64,000 nt of DNA from TMED88 sp964515335. GTDB taxonomy: Bacteria > Myxococcota_A > UBA9160 > UBA4427. The translations under genes and the position numbers were made by a program. Where the stretch lies: NCBI GenBank assembly GCA_964515335.1, contig CAZETS010000024.1:1-64000 (forward strand). Reading direction: 5' to 3'. This document shows, one piece after another, positions 36,007 to 44,598 of the stretch; positions within the stretch are counted from its first letter, which is position 1; every line of letters starts with the position of its first letter. The notes under the pieces were generated by a model, which was not told the DNA's origin, searched no databases, and saw nothing but the letters and a program-made list of their open reading frames with translations.

Positions 36007-37326
36007 TCAAGGGCCGCCGGGACCGAAGGCCCGCGTGACGAACCAGAACAGCCCCACTCCGCAGACCGCCGCTCCAGCCACCTCCGCGAACACGCGATGG
36101 GGTCGGCCGTCGGCGACGCGGCGCATCAGCATCAGGATGGGCCAGAGCAGCACCACGACGGCCAGCTGGCCCACCTCGACACCGACGTTGAAGCCCAGCA
36201 GGGCGGCGGCCAGGCGATCCGTCGGCAGCGCCATCTCGGCGAGGACCCCCGCGAAGCCGAAGCCGTGCACCAGGCCGAACGCGAAGGCGAGCAGTACGCG
36301 CAGGAGGCCGGGGTCGCGGGCCACGCGAAGCAGGCCGAAGTGGCTGGCGGTGAAGAGCGCCAGTCCCAGCAGCGTGAGGGCCGGCAGACCACCGACTCCG
36401 CCGGCGGCGAGGCCCGCTGCGGCCACCAGGCCGAGCGTCGCGAGCATGGGAATCGCCCAGCCCCGGCCGCCGAGCAGCCAGGCGTTCTCGGCCGCGATCA
36501 GCGCGACCGAGAAACCGATCACCGCCTCGACGGGCCCCGTCTGCGGCTCGACCCAGCGCAGCACCGCCAGCGCCAGCGTGATGCTGTGGGCGACCGTGAA
36601 GCCGGTGACCAGCTTGGCGACCTCGCCCAGGCTTCGGGCCAGCAGCACCAGTGCCAGCACGAACGCCAGGTGGTCCCAGCCCGTCAGGATGTGCTCGATT
36701 CCGAGCAGCAGGTAGTCGCCGAGAGTGGTGCCGCCGCCGGCGTCGGCCGTCGCCGCCTCGTCGTCGCCCGCGCCGGTCAGCGCCCAGGTCGGCTGTCCCT
36801 CGGTCAGCACGCGCTCGAGGATTCGCGGCCTGCCGGGGGTATCACCCGGCACGGTCAGCCGCGCGAAGTGCAGGTGCGAGGGGGCGCGGTCGAGCAGGAT
36901 GCTGGTGTGGATCGCCCGCTCGCCCGACGTGCTGCAATGCACGCGCCAGCGGTAGACCACCCAGCCCTCGTCGGCGGGCTGGGGGCTCGGTTCGGTCGCC
37001 CGCTCACACGGCTGGCCGCCGCTCGTGAGCCGGAGGTGATCGGCGAGGTAGCGGCCGACCGCCTCGGTCTCGGCGCGCCCGCTCAGGCCGGGCTGGATCG
37101 GAAGCGGAATGCCGAGCCGCGACAGCTCGAGGAGCGAGATCCGAACGCGCACGGTGGCGCCGTCGGCATCGAGCTGCCATCCCGAGTAGGACAGGCTGCG
37201 CGCGTGGGCGGCGGCGCGATCGGGTGTGGCGGCGAGCCCAAGCCCGGCCGCGGCGAGCAGCACGAGTGCGCCGAGCAGTCGGGGCAGGGCGGCGGGCCGG
37301 GCGAGCGTCGACACGCGCTGCAGCAT
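36007..37326 (-). CDS. HupE/UreJ-family membrane protein
   Basis: 439 residues from ATG 37326 (a TTG at 37347 is an alternative). A cleavable signal peptide (LLGALVLLAAAGLGLA...AAAHA) precedes an exported beta-rich domain (about 45-190). About seven TM helices follow, carrying GIEHILTGWDHLAFVLALVLL, TVAHSITLALAVL and FGLVHGFGFAGVL. These His-containing signatures define the HupE/UreJ_2 group, linked to metal (nickel/cobalt) transport or exported-protein roles. No hydrogenase or urease gene is near. It is divergent from NnrU across 583 bp. Confidence 0.75.
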   Translation of the reverse strand: MLQRVSTLARPAALPRLLGALVLLAAAGLGLAATPDRAAAHARSLSYSGWQLDADGATVRVRISLLELSRLGIPLPIQPGLSGRAETEAVGRYLADHLRLTSGGQPCERATEPSPQPADEGWVVYRWRVHCSTSGERAIHTSILLDRAPSHLHFARLTVPGDTPGRPRILERVLTEGQPTWALTGAGDDEAATADAGGGTTLGDYLLLGIEHILTGWDHLAFVLALVLLARSLGEVAKLVTGFTVAHSITLALAVLRWVEPQTGPVEAVIGFSVALIAAENAWLLGGRGWAIPMLATLGLVAAAGLAAGGVGGLPALTLLGLALFTASHFGLLRVARDPGLLRVLLAFAFGLVHGFGFAGVLAEMALPTDRLAAALLGFNVGVEVGQLAVVVLLWPILMLMRRVADGRPHRVFAEVAGAAVCGVGLFWFVTRAFGPGGP

Positions 37327-37458
37327 AGCGGCGGGATCCGTTGCCAACGGATCGGTTGCAACGTGAAGCGATCCAGGCCGAAAACGACGTTGTAGAACGG
37401 TTTCCGAGCCGTCTTCGGCGAGATGGAGACGAGATCGTCCAAGTTGCGCGAAAGGCCG

Positions 37459-37486
37459 TTGACGGATCGACGATGTCTGCTATAAT
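37459..37486 (+). promoter_or_regulatory. Strong sigma-70 type promoter with extended -10
   Basis: TTGACG (37459-37464), 16 nt, then TATAAT (37481-37486) preceded by TGC, giving the extended -10 TGnTATAAT. It is the best promoter in the window. Predicted start of transcription is about 37493. Confidence 0.7.
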
Positions 37487-37492
37487 TGGTTC

Positions 37493-37541
37493 TGTCTTTA
37501 CGAAAGGATCCGCCGGGCTCGGCGGGTCCTTTCTGCGTTTT
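37493..37541 (+). ncRNA. Candidate ~49-nt small RNA or attenuated leader
   Basis: A transcript from the promoter at 37459-37486 would enter a strong terminator after only about ten nucleotides. This leaves either a very short hairpin RNA or an attenuated leader for NnrU 370 bp further on. No known RNA family was recognised. Confidence 0.35.
37502..37541 (+). terminator. Rho-independent terminator hairpin
   Basis: GAAAGGATCCGCCG (37502-37515) pairs with CGGCGGGTCCTTTC (37520-37533) through 14 pairs (one G-U) around a GGCT tetraloop, followed by TGCGTTTT. No plus-strand protein gene ends before it. Confidence 0.75.
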
Positions 37542-37909
37542 GGGGCCCGCGGGTCCCGCCCGCGCTCGCAGAGCCCGCAGGAGTGCCGGCAGGGCAGGGT
37601 GAAGGGTGAAGCGCGCCCGGCCGAGCCGTCGGCCCTCGTGGATGCGCGAGAACCCTCTATATCCTGTGAGAGGTGCCCACGAAATTGGTTCTGGCCCGAG
37701 GGCGGGGGCCTGGTGGGCTCTTCTGGGTCGCGAAACGGGCGCTCGGGCGAGGGGAGGTCCCCGGGGCCGACTCTCGGGCCGTCGGCACCATTATCGTGGG
37801 CACGTCCTATTCTGTGCGCCTCGGCCGGCTCCTCGAGATCGTTACGGTTCGCCCGTCCTCGTCGCAGGGTGACCGCCTCGACGCCGGGCGGCACTTCGGA
37901 GGCGGCCCG

Positions 37910-38581
37910 ATGAGCCCCACTCTCGCGATCGTCCTGCTCTGGGTGGCGTTCGCCGCGACCCACATGCTGATGTCGAGCATCCGATTCCGGCCGAAGCTGG
38001 TCTCGCTGCTGACCGACCGGGGTTTTCAGGGCGTCTACTCGCTGATCGCCTTCGGGATCTTCGGGCCGCTCTGCGTGATCTACTTCGACAACAAGCACGC
38101 GGGTCCGCTCTTGTACTCGATCCCCGTGTCGACGGGCGTCTGGTGGTTGCTCTCGATCGGCATGGCGATCGCCTTCGTGCTGCTCTTCTGCGGCCTGCTG
38201 ACGCCGAGCCCGACGTCTCTGTCGGCCGGCGAGGAGACCGCCGAGCCCCGGGGCGTCCACTACATCACGCGTCACGCTCTGCTGATGTCGATGGCGCTGT
38301 TCGGGCTGCTCCACCTGATTCCCAACGGCTACGCGTCCGACGTGGCCTTCTTCGGCGGCTTCCCGGTGTTCGTGCTGATGGGCACCGCCCACCAGGATCG
38401 CCGCAAGCTCGCCCTCGACGGCGACCGCTATCGCCCTTTCTACGAGGCGACCCCCTGGATCCCGTTCACGGGCGGCTCGACGCTGCGGGGCCTGCGCGAG
38501 ATCTCGCTGCTCGCCGTCGGTCTCGGCGTTGCTGCCACCGTGGTGCTGCGGTACTTCCACGCGGCGCTGTTCAGCGGCTGA
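37910..38581 (+). CDS. NnrU-family membrane protein
   Basis: 223 residues; ATG 37910 has GGAGG about 8 nt upstream, while upstream codons in frame are not protein-like. Five to six TM helices. The core is WVAFAATHMLMSS.RFRPKLVSLLTDRGFQGVYSLIAFGIFGPLCVIYF, with later HYITRHALLMSMALFGLLHLIPNGYASDVAFFGGFPVFVLMGTAHQDRRK, as in NnrU (linked to denitrification in some bacteria, and related to 15-cis-zeta-carotene isomerase heme proteins). Conserved His residues may bind heme. No nitrite/nitric oxide reductase is nearby, so the denitrification link is not shown here. Confidence 0.8.
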   Translation: MSPTLAIVLLWVAFAATHMLMSSIRFRPKLVSLLTDRGFQGVYSLIAFGIFGPLCVIYFDNKHAGPLLYSIPVSTGVWWLLSIGMAIAFVLLFCGLLTPSPTSLSAGEETAEPRGVHYITRHALLMSMALFGLLHLIPNGYASDVAFFGGFPVFVLMGTAHQDRRKLALDGDRYRPFYEATPWIPFTGGSTLRGLREISLLAVGLGVAATVVLRYFHAALFSG

Positions 38582-38661
38582 GCGGCCGCCTTCCCCAGGA
38601 GGGGCTCCGCGCCGCCCGAACGGATGGTCCGCGGCTTGGACGGGTTTTCTTTCGGCCACCT

Positions 38662-38680
38662 ATTGAAAACGATTTTCAAT
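38662..38680. promoter_or_regulatory. Fur-like box (perfect 19-bp palindrome)
   Basis: ATTGAAAACGATTTTCAAT reads as 8-bp exact arms around CGA. In the 7-1-7 reading, TGAAAAC-G-ATTTTCA is close to the ferric-uptake-regulator motif TGAtAAT-n-ATTaTCA. It lies about 105 bp before the porin start, in an unusually AT-rich patch. Confidence 0.6.
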
Positions 38681-38706
38681 TCTGATAGAACCTGGGCTCC
38701 TATTGA

Positions 38707-38736
38707 TTGTGACATTCCATTTCATTCGGATACGAT
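38707..38736 (+). promoter_or_regulatory. Candidate promoter of porin-FMN operon
   Basis: TTGTGA (38707-38712) and TACGAT (38731-38736) are separated by 18 nt in the AT-rich stretch between the Fur-like box and the porin ATG (38785). Match to consensus is moderate. Confidence 0.4.
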
Positions 38737-38784
38737 CCGTGGCTTGCCCGGCGTGGCCGCGGGGGATGGGGAGCGCGACCGCCG

Positions 38785-40245
38785 ATGACCAGCAGGAACG
38801 GGATGGGAAGGCAGAGCAGGCCGCGCCCGCGGCTCACGGCGATCGCGTCGCTCGCGCTTGCGTGTGGCCTGGTGTGGCCCGCGGCGGCGGAGGACGCCGC
38901 CGGCACGGCGAGCGACGCCGCGCGGTCCGCCGAGGGCGGCGTCGGTGAAGCCGGCGCCTCGGGCAGTGCGAACGGAGACGACGGCGAGCGCCTCGACCAG
39001 CTCGAGGCGAAGGTCGAGGTCATCGCGGACGAGCTCAGCAAGGCGATCACGGCCGCGACGGTCCCGGAGGACCGCGAACTCACCAGCTTCGCCGGCCTCG
39101 GTCCGGCCGCCTCGAAGGTCTACTACCGCGACAAGGGCCTCAGCATCGGCGGCTACGGCGAGGTCCTGCTCAACGCGTACGTCACCGACGAGCGCAACAG
39201 CGCCGGCGCGCTGGTCCGCAAGAACGACATCTTCGACGCGCTGCGGGGCGTGCTCTACGTCGGATACAAGTTCAACGACCGGTGGGTCGTGAACTCCGAG
39301 TTCGAGTTCGAGCACGCGGGCACTAGCGGAGGCGGCTCCGTCTCGGTCGAGTTCCTGACCCTCGACTACATGCCGCGCGACTACCTGAGCTTCCGCGTCG
39401 GCATGGTGCTCATCCCGATGGGCTTCGTGAACGAGGTCCACGAGCCGACCTTCTTCTACGGCGCGAATCGCCCCGCGGTCGAGCGGCAGATCATTCCGAC
39501 GACCTGGCGGGAGAACGGCGGCGGCGTCTTCGGCTCGATCGGCGACCGCGTCCGCTATCGCGCCTACATGGTCAATGGCATGAAGGCGACCGGCTTCTCG
39601 GTGACGGGCCTGCGCGGCGGGCGGCAGAAGGGCAGCCGGGCGCTCAGCAACAACTGGGCGTTCGTCGGCCGCGTGGACGTCGACGTGATCGAGGGGCTCG
39701 TCGTGAGCGGCTCGGTCTATACGGGCAAGTCCGGGCAGGGGCAGATCAACTGCCCGCCGCCCTGCACCGGGGCGAACCCGGTATTGGTCCAGGTTCCGGG
39801 CACGCCCACCACCCTCTACGAGGTTCACGGCGAGTTCAAGCGCTGGGGCCTCACCGTCCAGGGCCTGCTGACCCAGGCCTTCATCGGCGACGCCGGGCAG
39901 CTGAACGTCGCCCTCGGCAATGCGCCGAACAGCGGCAACGCGGTCGCGAAGACGATGCTCGGCTGGTACCTGCTCGGCGCCTACGACGTGCTGCCGCTGA
40001 TCTTCCCCGACTCGAAGATGTCGCTCGAGCCGTACTTTCGCTACGAGCGGCTCGACACCCAGAACCAGATGCCGGCGGGCTACGCGCCGAACCGCAAATA
40101 CACCCAGGACATCTACACGACCGGTCTGCAGTTCAAGCCGCTGCCGCAGATCGTCCTCAAGCTCGACTACCAGCGGGTCACGCCGGAGTCGCATCCGGAC
40201 GACGTGGCGGACGCGGTCCGCTTCGCGGCGGGGTATGTGTTCTAG
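38785..40245 (+). CDS. Outer-membrane porin (phosphate-selective-porin-like)
   Basis: 486 residues with a signal peptide (RLTAIASLALACGLVWPAAAE). A short acidic/coiled-coil segment (DGERLDQLEAKVEVIADELSKAI) follows, as in trimeric porins. The beta-barrel has alternating strands (GGYGEVLLNAYV, LYVGYKFNDRWVVNSEFEFEHA, FRVGMVLIPMGFVNEVHEP) and ends in Phe (AAGYVF), the outer-membrane insertion signal. First gene of a plus-strand operon with the FMN-binding protein and a four-TM protein. The Fur-like box upstream hints at metal control. Ligand specificity is unknown. Confidence 0.85.
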   Translation: MTSRNGMGRQSRPRPRLTAIASLALACGLVWPAAAEDAAGTASDAARSAEGGVGEAGASGSANGDDGERLDQLEAKVEVIADELSKAITAATVPEDRELTSFAGLGPAASKVYYRDKGLSIGGYGEVLLNAYVTDERNSAGALVRKNDIFDALRGVLYVGYKFNDRWVVNSEFEFEHAGTSGGGSVSVEFLTLDYMPRDYLSFRVGMVLIPMGFVNEVHEPTFFYGANRPAVERQIIPTTWRENGGGVFGSIGDRVRYRAYMVNGMKATGFSVTGLRGGRQKGSRALSNNWAFVGRVDVDVIEGLVVSGSVYTGKSGQGQINCPPPCTGANPVLVQVPGTPTTLYEVHGEFKRWGLTVQGLLTQAFIGDAGQLNVALGNAPNSGNAVAKTMLGWYLLGAYDVLPLIFPDSKMSLEPYFRYERLDTQNQMPAGYAPNRKYTQDIYTTGLQFKPLPQIVLKLDYQRVTPESHPDDVADAVRFAAGYVF

Positions 40246-40777
40246 AGCGAGATGCGTACGGATGGCGGCGCTGCTGCTCTGCGTCGTCGCGGCCGGAGCC
40301 GAGGCCAAGGTCTTCTTCACCCAGAAGGAGGCCCTGGCCCTGGCCTTTCCGGAGGCGGATCGCATCGAGCTGGCCACGCACGTGCTCTCGGAAGACCAGA
40401 CCGAACGCATCCAACGGCGCGCGCGCACTCGACTCGACTCGCGCCTGGTCGCGATCCACACCGCGTGGCAGGGCGACGAGGTGATCGGTCACGCGCACAT
40501 CGACATCCACACGGTGCGCACCAAGGCCGAGGGCTTCATGGTGGTGATCGACGCCCAGGGCCGGGTCGATTCGGTCCGCGTGCTCGCCTTCTACGAGCCG
40601 CTCGATTACCTGCCGTCGCCGCGCTGGTACGACCGCTTCGTCGGGCGCAAGAACGGCGATCCGCTGCGGCTCGGTCGCGACGTCGATGGTGTCTCGGGTG
40701 CTACGCTCTCGGCGCGGGCGGCCACCGAGGGCGTCCGGCGTATGCTGGCCTACTACGAGGTGCTGTTGGCCGGCTGA
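40235..40777 (+). CDS. Exported FMN-binding domain protein with SGAT flavinylation motif
   Basis: 180 residues if ATG 40235 is used; it overlaps the porin stop by 11 nt and supplies a basic n-region (MCSRARCVR) for the signal peptide AALLLCVVAAGAEA. ATG 40262 is an alternative. The FMN_bind domain ends with DGVSGATLSARAATEGVRRMLAYYEVLL. The Thr of SGAT is the residue to which ApbE links FMN through a phosphoester. The middle part GFMVVIDAQGRVDSVRVLAFYEPLDYL is typical. Mature protein is periplasmic. An apbE gene lies 0.8 kb away on the other strand. Confidence 0.85.
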   Translation: MCSRARCVRMAALLLCVVAAGAEAKVFFTQKEALALAFPEADRIELATHVLSEDQTERIQRRARTRLDSRLVAIHTAWQGDEVIGHAHIDIHTVRTKAEGFMVVIDAQGRVDSVRVLAFYEPLDYLPSPRWYDRFVGRKNGDPLRLGRDVDGVSGATLSARAATEGVRRMLAYYEVLLAG

Positions 40778-40833
40778 GTTCGCCGGGGCGGTGGCCCGGT
40801 GCAGAGCGTGCGGGCGGAGGGCTTCGGGGCGGG

Positions 40834-41382
40834 ATGCGATTCGTCGTGACGGGGGAGTGGAGCCGCAATCGGCTGCTCCAGACGATCGTCGTCCTCTACG
40901 CCGTCTACGTGATCCTGCTCTGGGTCACGAACGCCATGCTGTACTTCCAGAAGATGACGCTCGCGCCTTCGTCGGTGGTCGCCTACTACCTCGGCGACGA
41001 GAGCCGCTTCCTGCCGGCGCGAAGCCTCCAGGGCCTCACGGAGGTCTCGCACTTCCACCTGTTCGCGATCGGCATGCTGCTGCTCGTCCTCACTCACCTG
41101 ATGCTCTTCATCCCGGTGAGCGGGCGCGCGAAGGCCTGGCTGATCGCCGTGCCGTTCTTCGCGGGGCTGGTCGACGAGGGCGCCGGCTGGCTGGTGCGCT
41201 TCGGCGGGCCCGGCTTCGCCGTCGTCAAGGTCGCTGGATTCCTGCTGCTGCAGGGAAGCCTCGCCGTGCTCGTCGTGATCTCGCTCTGGGCCACCTTCAC
41301 GAAGAAGCAGGCCGAGAACTACATCGGCTTCGACGACTTCGAGGACGACTTCGACGACGACCCGGTGGTCGGCGAGGAGTAG
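40834..41382 (+). CDS. Four-TM membrane protein of the FMN-porin operon
   Basis: 182 residues; ATG 40834. Four TM helices: about 17-35 (TIVVLYAVYVILLWVTNAML), 75-94, 100-120 and 130-152. The second helix starts EVSHFHLFAIGMLLLVLTHLMLFIP, with three His residues that could ligate heme b or touch a quinone. An Asp/Glu-rich tail follows (DDFEDDFDDD). I recall this kind of protein as a frequent neighbour of FMN-binding exported proteins, but no function is established. It would sit in the inner membrane and could pass electrons to the flavinylated partner (inference). Converges on nqrM with a 10-bp gap. Confidence 0.6.
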   Translation: MRFVVTGEWSRNRLLQTIVVLYAVYVILLWVTNAMLYFQKMTLAPSSVVAYYLGDESRFLPARSLQGLTEVSHFHLFAIGMLLLVLTHLMLFIPVSGRAKAWLIAVPFFAGLVDEGAGWLVRFGGPGFAVVKVAGFLLLQGSLAVLVVISLWATFTKKQAENYIGFDDFEDDFDDDPVVGEE

Positions 41383-41392
41383 CTCGAGCCGT

Positions 41393-41569
41393 TCAGTCGC
41401 CTGCCTCGTGGGCCGCCGCACAGCGCTGCCGCTTCGCGGCCGAACACGAGCAGCCCTCGCCCGTGCCCCCGCACGAGCCCTTGAGGCTGCGATTCGAGAA
41501 CAGCACGCCGACCGCCATCGCGGCCATCACGAGGCCGATCAGTAGGGCGGCGGCGATGAAGGTCTGCAT
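41393..41569 (-). CDS. nqrM: Na+-NQR maturation factor NqrM
   Basis: Only 58 residues. It starts MQTFIAAALLIGLVMAAMAVGVLF, a single TM helix, and continues NRSLKGSCGGTGEGCSCSAAKRQRC. The LKGSCGG...C.C pattern with four conserved cysteines is the NqrM (DUF539) signature. NqrM delivers or inserts the iron-sulfur/iron centre between NqrD and NqrE. ATG 41569 has GGAAGG upstream. It follows apbE by 42 bp as the last gene of the nqr operon, the usual place. The assignment is supported by both sequence and context. Confidence 0.9.
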   Translation of the reverse strand: MQTFIAAALLIGLVMAAMAVGVLFSNRSLKGSCGGTGEGCSCSAAKRQRCAAAHEAGD

Positions 41570-41611
41570 GCGGGGGCCTTCCTGTCGGGTGTTCCGGGTC
41601 TTGCCAGCCGT

Positions 41612-42706
41612 TCAGCGATCGCGGCCGGCTTCTTCGGCCGGGAGCGACGCGGCCAGCAGCGTCTGCATGGCGCTCGTCGGCCGGCTCTGGAATCCGCCCT
41701 CGCGGCGCAGGATGAAGTATGCGGGCAGGCCGAGTGTCTCGGCCACATGGTAGCCCGCCGCCGGGCCGAGCACGTTCAGGCCGGTCGCCAGCGCGTCCGC
41801 CCACATGGCGCTCTCGTGCACGACGCTCACGCTGGCGAGCTCGTGGGTGATCGGGCGGCCCGTGCGGGGGTCGATGGTGTGCGAGACGCGCCGGCCGTCG
41901 CGCTCGTAGTAGTTGCGGTAATCGCCCGAGGTCGCCATCGCGGTGTCCGCCAGATCGAGCGCCTCGTGGATGACGCGCATCCCCTCCGAGGGGCGCTCGA
42001 TGGCCACGCGCCACGTCTGGCCGTCGAGCCGGGTGCCGGACCCGCGCAGCTCGCCGCCGACCTCCACCAGATAGTCGCGATGCCCCTCGGCCTCGAGGGC
42101 GCGCGCCACGCGGTCGACCCCGTAACCCTTGGCGATCGCCGACACGTCGACCTCGAGATCGGGGTGCCGCTTGCGCAGCGTGCCGGTATCGGCGTCGAGC
42201 TCGAGCAGGCGGTGGCCGACGCGCTCGCGCAGCTTCGCGAGCCTTTCGTCGCTGGGCGGCTCGTCGGGCGGAGTCGCCGCGCCGAACCCCCACGCCGCCA
42301 CCAACGGGCCCACGGTCACGTCGAAGCCGTTGCGCGTCATCACGCTCGCCTCGGCGGCGGCGGCCAGCACCTCGGCGGTGTGCGGTGAGATCCCGAAGGG
42401 CTCGGTCGAGCGGTGGGCGTTGAAACGGGAGATCTCCGAGTCGGGCTCCCAGGTCGACATCAGTCCCACGACCTCGTCGAGGGCGGCCTGTGCGGTGGCG
42501 GCCGCCGCCCTGATCTCGTCCGGCCCGAGATCGCGGCTGGCGAGCTTGACCTCCCAGGTCGTGCCCATCGTCTCGCCGCCGAAGGCCACGTAGGGGCCGG
42601 CGGGACCGGCCAGCCACAGCCGATGCACCGACAGCGCGACGAGCGTCAGCAGCCCGATCCCCAGCAGGACCTTCGCGCGGGGTGTCAGGGCGACGGGGGA
42701 GGGCAC
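41612..42706 (-). CDS. apbE: FAD:protein FMN transferase ApbE
   Basis: 364 residues from GTG 42706, with GGAG 7 nt upstream; the frame extends into nqrF but that part is spurious. An N-terminal membrane anchor (VLLGIGLLTLVALSVH) places the enzyme in the periplasm. ApbE signatures: TMGTTWEVK, DVTVGPLVAAWGFG, DVSAIAKGYGVDRVA, YLVEVGGELR, HTIDPRTGRPI and WADALATGLNVLG. It transfers FMN from FAD to the Thr of [S/T]GAT motifs in NqrB, NqrC and, here, the nearby FMN-binding protein. Located between nqrF and nqrM. Confidence 0.94.
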   Translation of the reverse strand: MPSPVALTPRAKVLLGIGLLTLVALSVHRLWLAGPAGPYVAFGGETMGTTWEVKLASRDLGPDEIRAAAATAQAALDEVVGLMSTWEPDSEISRFNAHRSTEPFGISPHTAEVLAAAAEASVMTRNGFDVTVGPLVAAWGFGAATPPDEPPSDERLAKLRERVGHRLLELDADTGTLRKRHPDLEVDVSAIAKGYGVDRVARALEAEGHRDYLVEVGGELRGSGTRLDGQTWRVAIERPSEGMRVIHEALDLADTAMATSGDYRNYYERDGRRVSHTIDPRTGRPITHELASVSVVHESAMWADALATGLNVLGPAAGYHVAETLGLPAYFILRREGGFQSRPTSAMQTLLAASLPAEEAGRDR

Positions 42707-42737
42707 GTGTCCACTCCGCGGGTCGGGCGCGGGCCCG

Positions 42738-43964
42738 TCAGCCGCCGAAGTCGTCGAACATGATGTTCTCACGCTCGACGCCGAGGTCGGTCAGCATCTT
42801 GATCACCGCGTCGTTCATCATGGGCGGACCGCAAATGTAGTACTCGCAGTCCTCGGGCGACGGGTGGTCCTTCAGGTAGTTGTCGTAGAGGACCTGGTGG
42901 ATGAAGCCCCTGAGACCCGTCCAGTTGTCCTCGTCGAGGGGCTCGGAGAGCGCCAGGTGCCACTCGAAGTTGTCGTTCTCGGCGGAGATCGTGTCGAAGT
43001 CCTCGACGTAGAAGGCCTCGCGCATGCTGCGGGCGCCGTACCAGAAGCTCACCTTGCGGTCGGTGTGCAGCCGCCGGAACTGGTCGAAGATGTGAGAGCG
43101 CATCGGCGCCATGCCGGCGCCGCCGCCGATGAAGATCATCTCGTTGTCGGTGTCGCGGGCGAAGAACTCGCCGTAGGGGCCCGAGATCACCACCTCGTCG
43201 CCGGGCTTCAGGTCGAAGATGTACGACGACATCTGGCCGGGCGGAACGTCGGGCATGCGGGGCGGCGGTGAGGCGATGCGCACGTTCAGCATGATGATGC
43301 CGTGCTCTTCGGGGTAGTTGGCCATCGAGTAGGCGCGCACGACGGGCTCGTCGACCTTCGACACGAAGCGCCACTGGTCGAACTTGTCCCAGTCCTCGTG
43401 GTAATCGTCCTCGACGACGAAGTTCTTGTACTCGACGACGTGGGGCGGGCACTCGATCTGGATGTAACCGCCCGCCCGGAAGGGCACGCTCTCGCCCTCG
43501 GGCAACTCGAGGACCAGCTCCTTGATGAAGGTCGCGACGTTGTGGTTCGAGCGCACGCGGCAGGTCCACTTGCGGATGTCGAAGACCTCGGCCGGGACCT
43601 CGATCTTCATGTCCTCCTTGACCTTCACCTGGCACGACAGGCGCAGGCCCTCGCGGGCCTCCTTGCGCGAGATGTGGCCGGCCTCGGTGGGCAGCAGCGA
43701 TCCGCCGCCTTCGCGCACGACGACGCGGCACACACCGCAGGTGCCCTGTCCGCCGCAGGCCGAGGGGATGAACATCTTGTTGTCGGCGAGCGTGCCGAGG
43801 AGGGTGCTGCCGGCCGCCGTCTCGATCGCCTTCTCGGGGTCGTCGTTGATGACGATCGTGACGTTGCCCGACGACACCAGCCGCGCCCGCGCGAACATCA
43901 GGATCACGACGAGGGCCAGGATCACCACCGTGAATCCGATGACCCCGTAGAGGATGGTCAGCAT
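42738..43964 (-). CDS. nqrF: Na+-translocating NADH:quinone reductase subunit F
   Basis: 408 residues, the NADH-input subunit. One N-terminal TM helix (about 4-24). A 2Fe-2S ferredoxin domain has ligands Cys70, Cys76, Cys79 and Cys111, the same positions as in Vibrio. The FAD-binding part contains RAYSMANYP, the NAD-binding part FIGGGAGMAPMRS, and the C-terminus YYICGPPMM...FDDFGG. Sixth gene in the nqrABCDEF order. Complete and apparently functional. Confidence 0.96.
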   Translation of the reverse strand: MLTILYGVIGFTVVILALVVILMFARARLVSSGNVTIVINDDPEKAIETAAGSTLLGTLADNKMFIPSACGGQGTCGVCRVVVREGGGSLLPTEAGHISRKEAREGLRLSCQVKVKEDMKIEVPAEVFDIRKWTCRVRSNHNVATFIKELVLELPEGESVPFRAGGYIQIECPPHVVEYKNFVVEDDYHEDWDKFDQWRFVSKVDEPVVRAYSMANYPEEHGIIMLNVRIASPPPRMPDVPPGQMSSYIFDLKPGDEVVISGPYGEFFARDTDNEMIFIGGGAGMAPMRSHIFDQFRRLHTDRKVSFWYGARSMREAFYVEDFDTISAENDNFEWHLALSEPLDEDNWTGLRGFIHQVLYDNYLKDHPSPEDCEYYICGPPMMNDAVIKMLTDLGVERENIMFDDFGG

Positions 43965-43986
43965 TGGGGGCGACTCCTCCGCCGAG

Positions 43987-44598
43987 CTAGAGCTGGATGC
44001 CCGAGAACGCCATGAAGCCGACCGACATCAGGCCGACGATGACGAACGTGATGCCGAGCCCGCGCAGGGACTCGGGGATGTCGTTGTAGCGGAGCTTCTC
44101 GCGGATCGCGGCGAGCGCCACGATGGCCAGCGCCCAGCCGACGCCGGACCCGAGGCCGAAGACGGTGGCCTCGCCGAGCGTGTAGTCGCGCCGCACCATG
44201 AAGAGCGCGCCTCCGAGGATTGCGCAGTTCACTGCGATCAGCGGCAGGAAGACGCCCAGCGCGTTGTAGAGCTCCGGCGAGAAGCGGTCGATCGTCATCT
44301 CGACCACCTGCACGGTGGCGGCGATCGTGCCGATCAGCACCAGATAGGTGAGGAAGCCGAGGTCGACGTCGGGCAGACCCAGCCAGGCGAGGCTCCCCGA
44401 CTTGAGCAGGGCCTCGTTCAGGATCTGGTTCAGCGGGATCGTGACGCCGAGGACGAAGATGACCGCGGTGCCGAGTCCGATGGCCGTTTCCACCTTTCTC
44501 GAGACGGCCAGGAAGGAGCACATCCCGAGAAAGAAGGCGAGGGCCATGTTCTCAACGAATACCGCCTTCGTAGCCAGGCTCAGATAGTGCTCCAACAT
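43987..44598 (-). CDS. nqrE: Na+-NQR subunit E
   Basis: 203 residues, six TM helices, beginning HYLSLATKAVFVENMALAFFLGMCSFLAVS. It has the conserved half-channel Cys (MCSF) that with NqrD binds the intramembrane iron centre, and a second Cys region VNCAILGGALF. Ends GFMAFSGIQL, as in other NqrE proteins. Its start lies 47 nt inside the end of nqrD. Confidence 0.95.
   Translation of the reverse strand: MLEHYLSLATKAVFVENMALAFFLGMCSFLAVSRKVETAIGLGTAVIFVLGVTIPLNQILNEALLKSGSLAWLGLPDVDLGFLTYLVLIGTIAATVQVVEMTIDRFSPELYNALGVFLPLIAVNCAILGGALFMVRRDYTLGEATVFGLGSGVGWALAIVALAAIREKLRYNDIPESLRGLGITFVIVGLMSVGFMAFSGIQL

Larger units (their letters stand above)
37327..37909. other. 583-bp divergent intergenic region with strong promoter and terminator
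   Basis: No protein gene supported; the frames crossing it are Arg/Gly-rich shadows. It contains an imperfect inverted repeat (TTGCcAAC...GGTTGCAA, 37341-37361) beside the HupE start, a near-consensus promoter (37459-37486), a 14-bp terminator hairpin (37502-37541) and the NnrU ribosome site GGAGG (about 37898-37902). The word 'ttggttctg' occurs twice (near 37486 and 37684). Confidence 0.6.

Noticed and set aside
36007..37326. A hydrogenase or urease locus suggested by HupE/UreJ
   Set aside because: No structural or accessory genes for either enzyme are nearby.
37004..38659. A 551-codon minus-strand open frame
   Set aside because: Composition is basic and low-complexity, and it runs antisense to NnrU and across the promoter/terminator unit.
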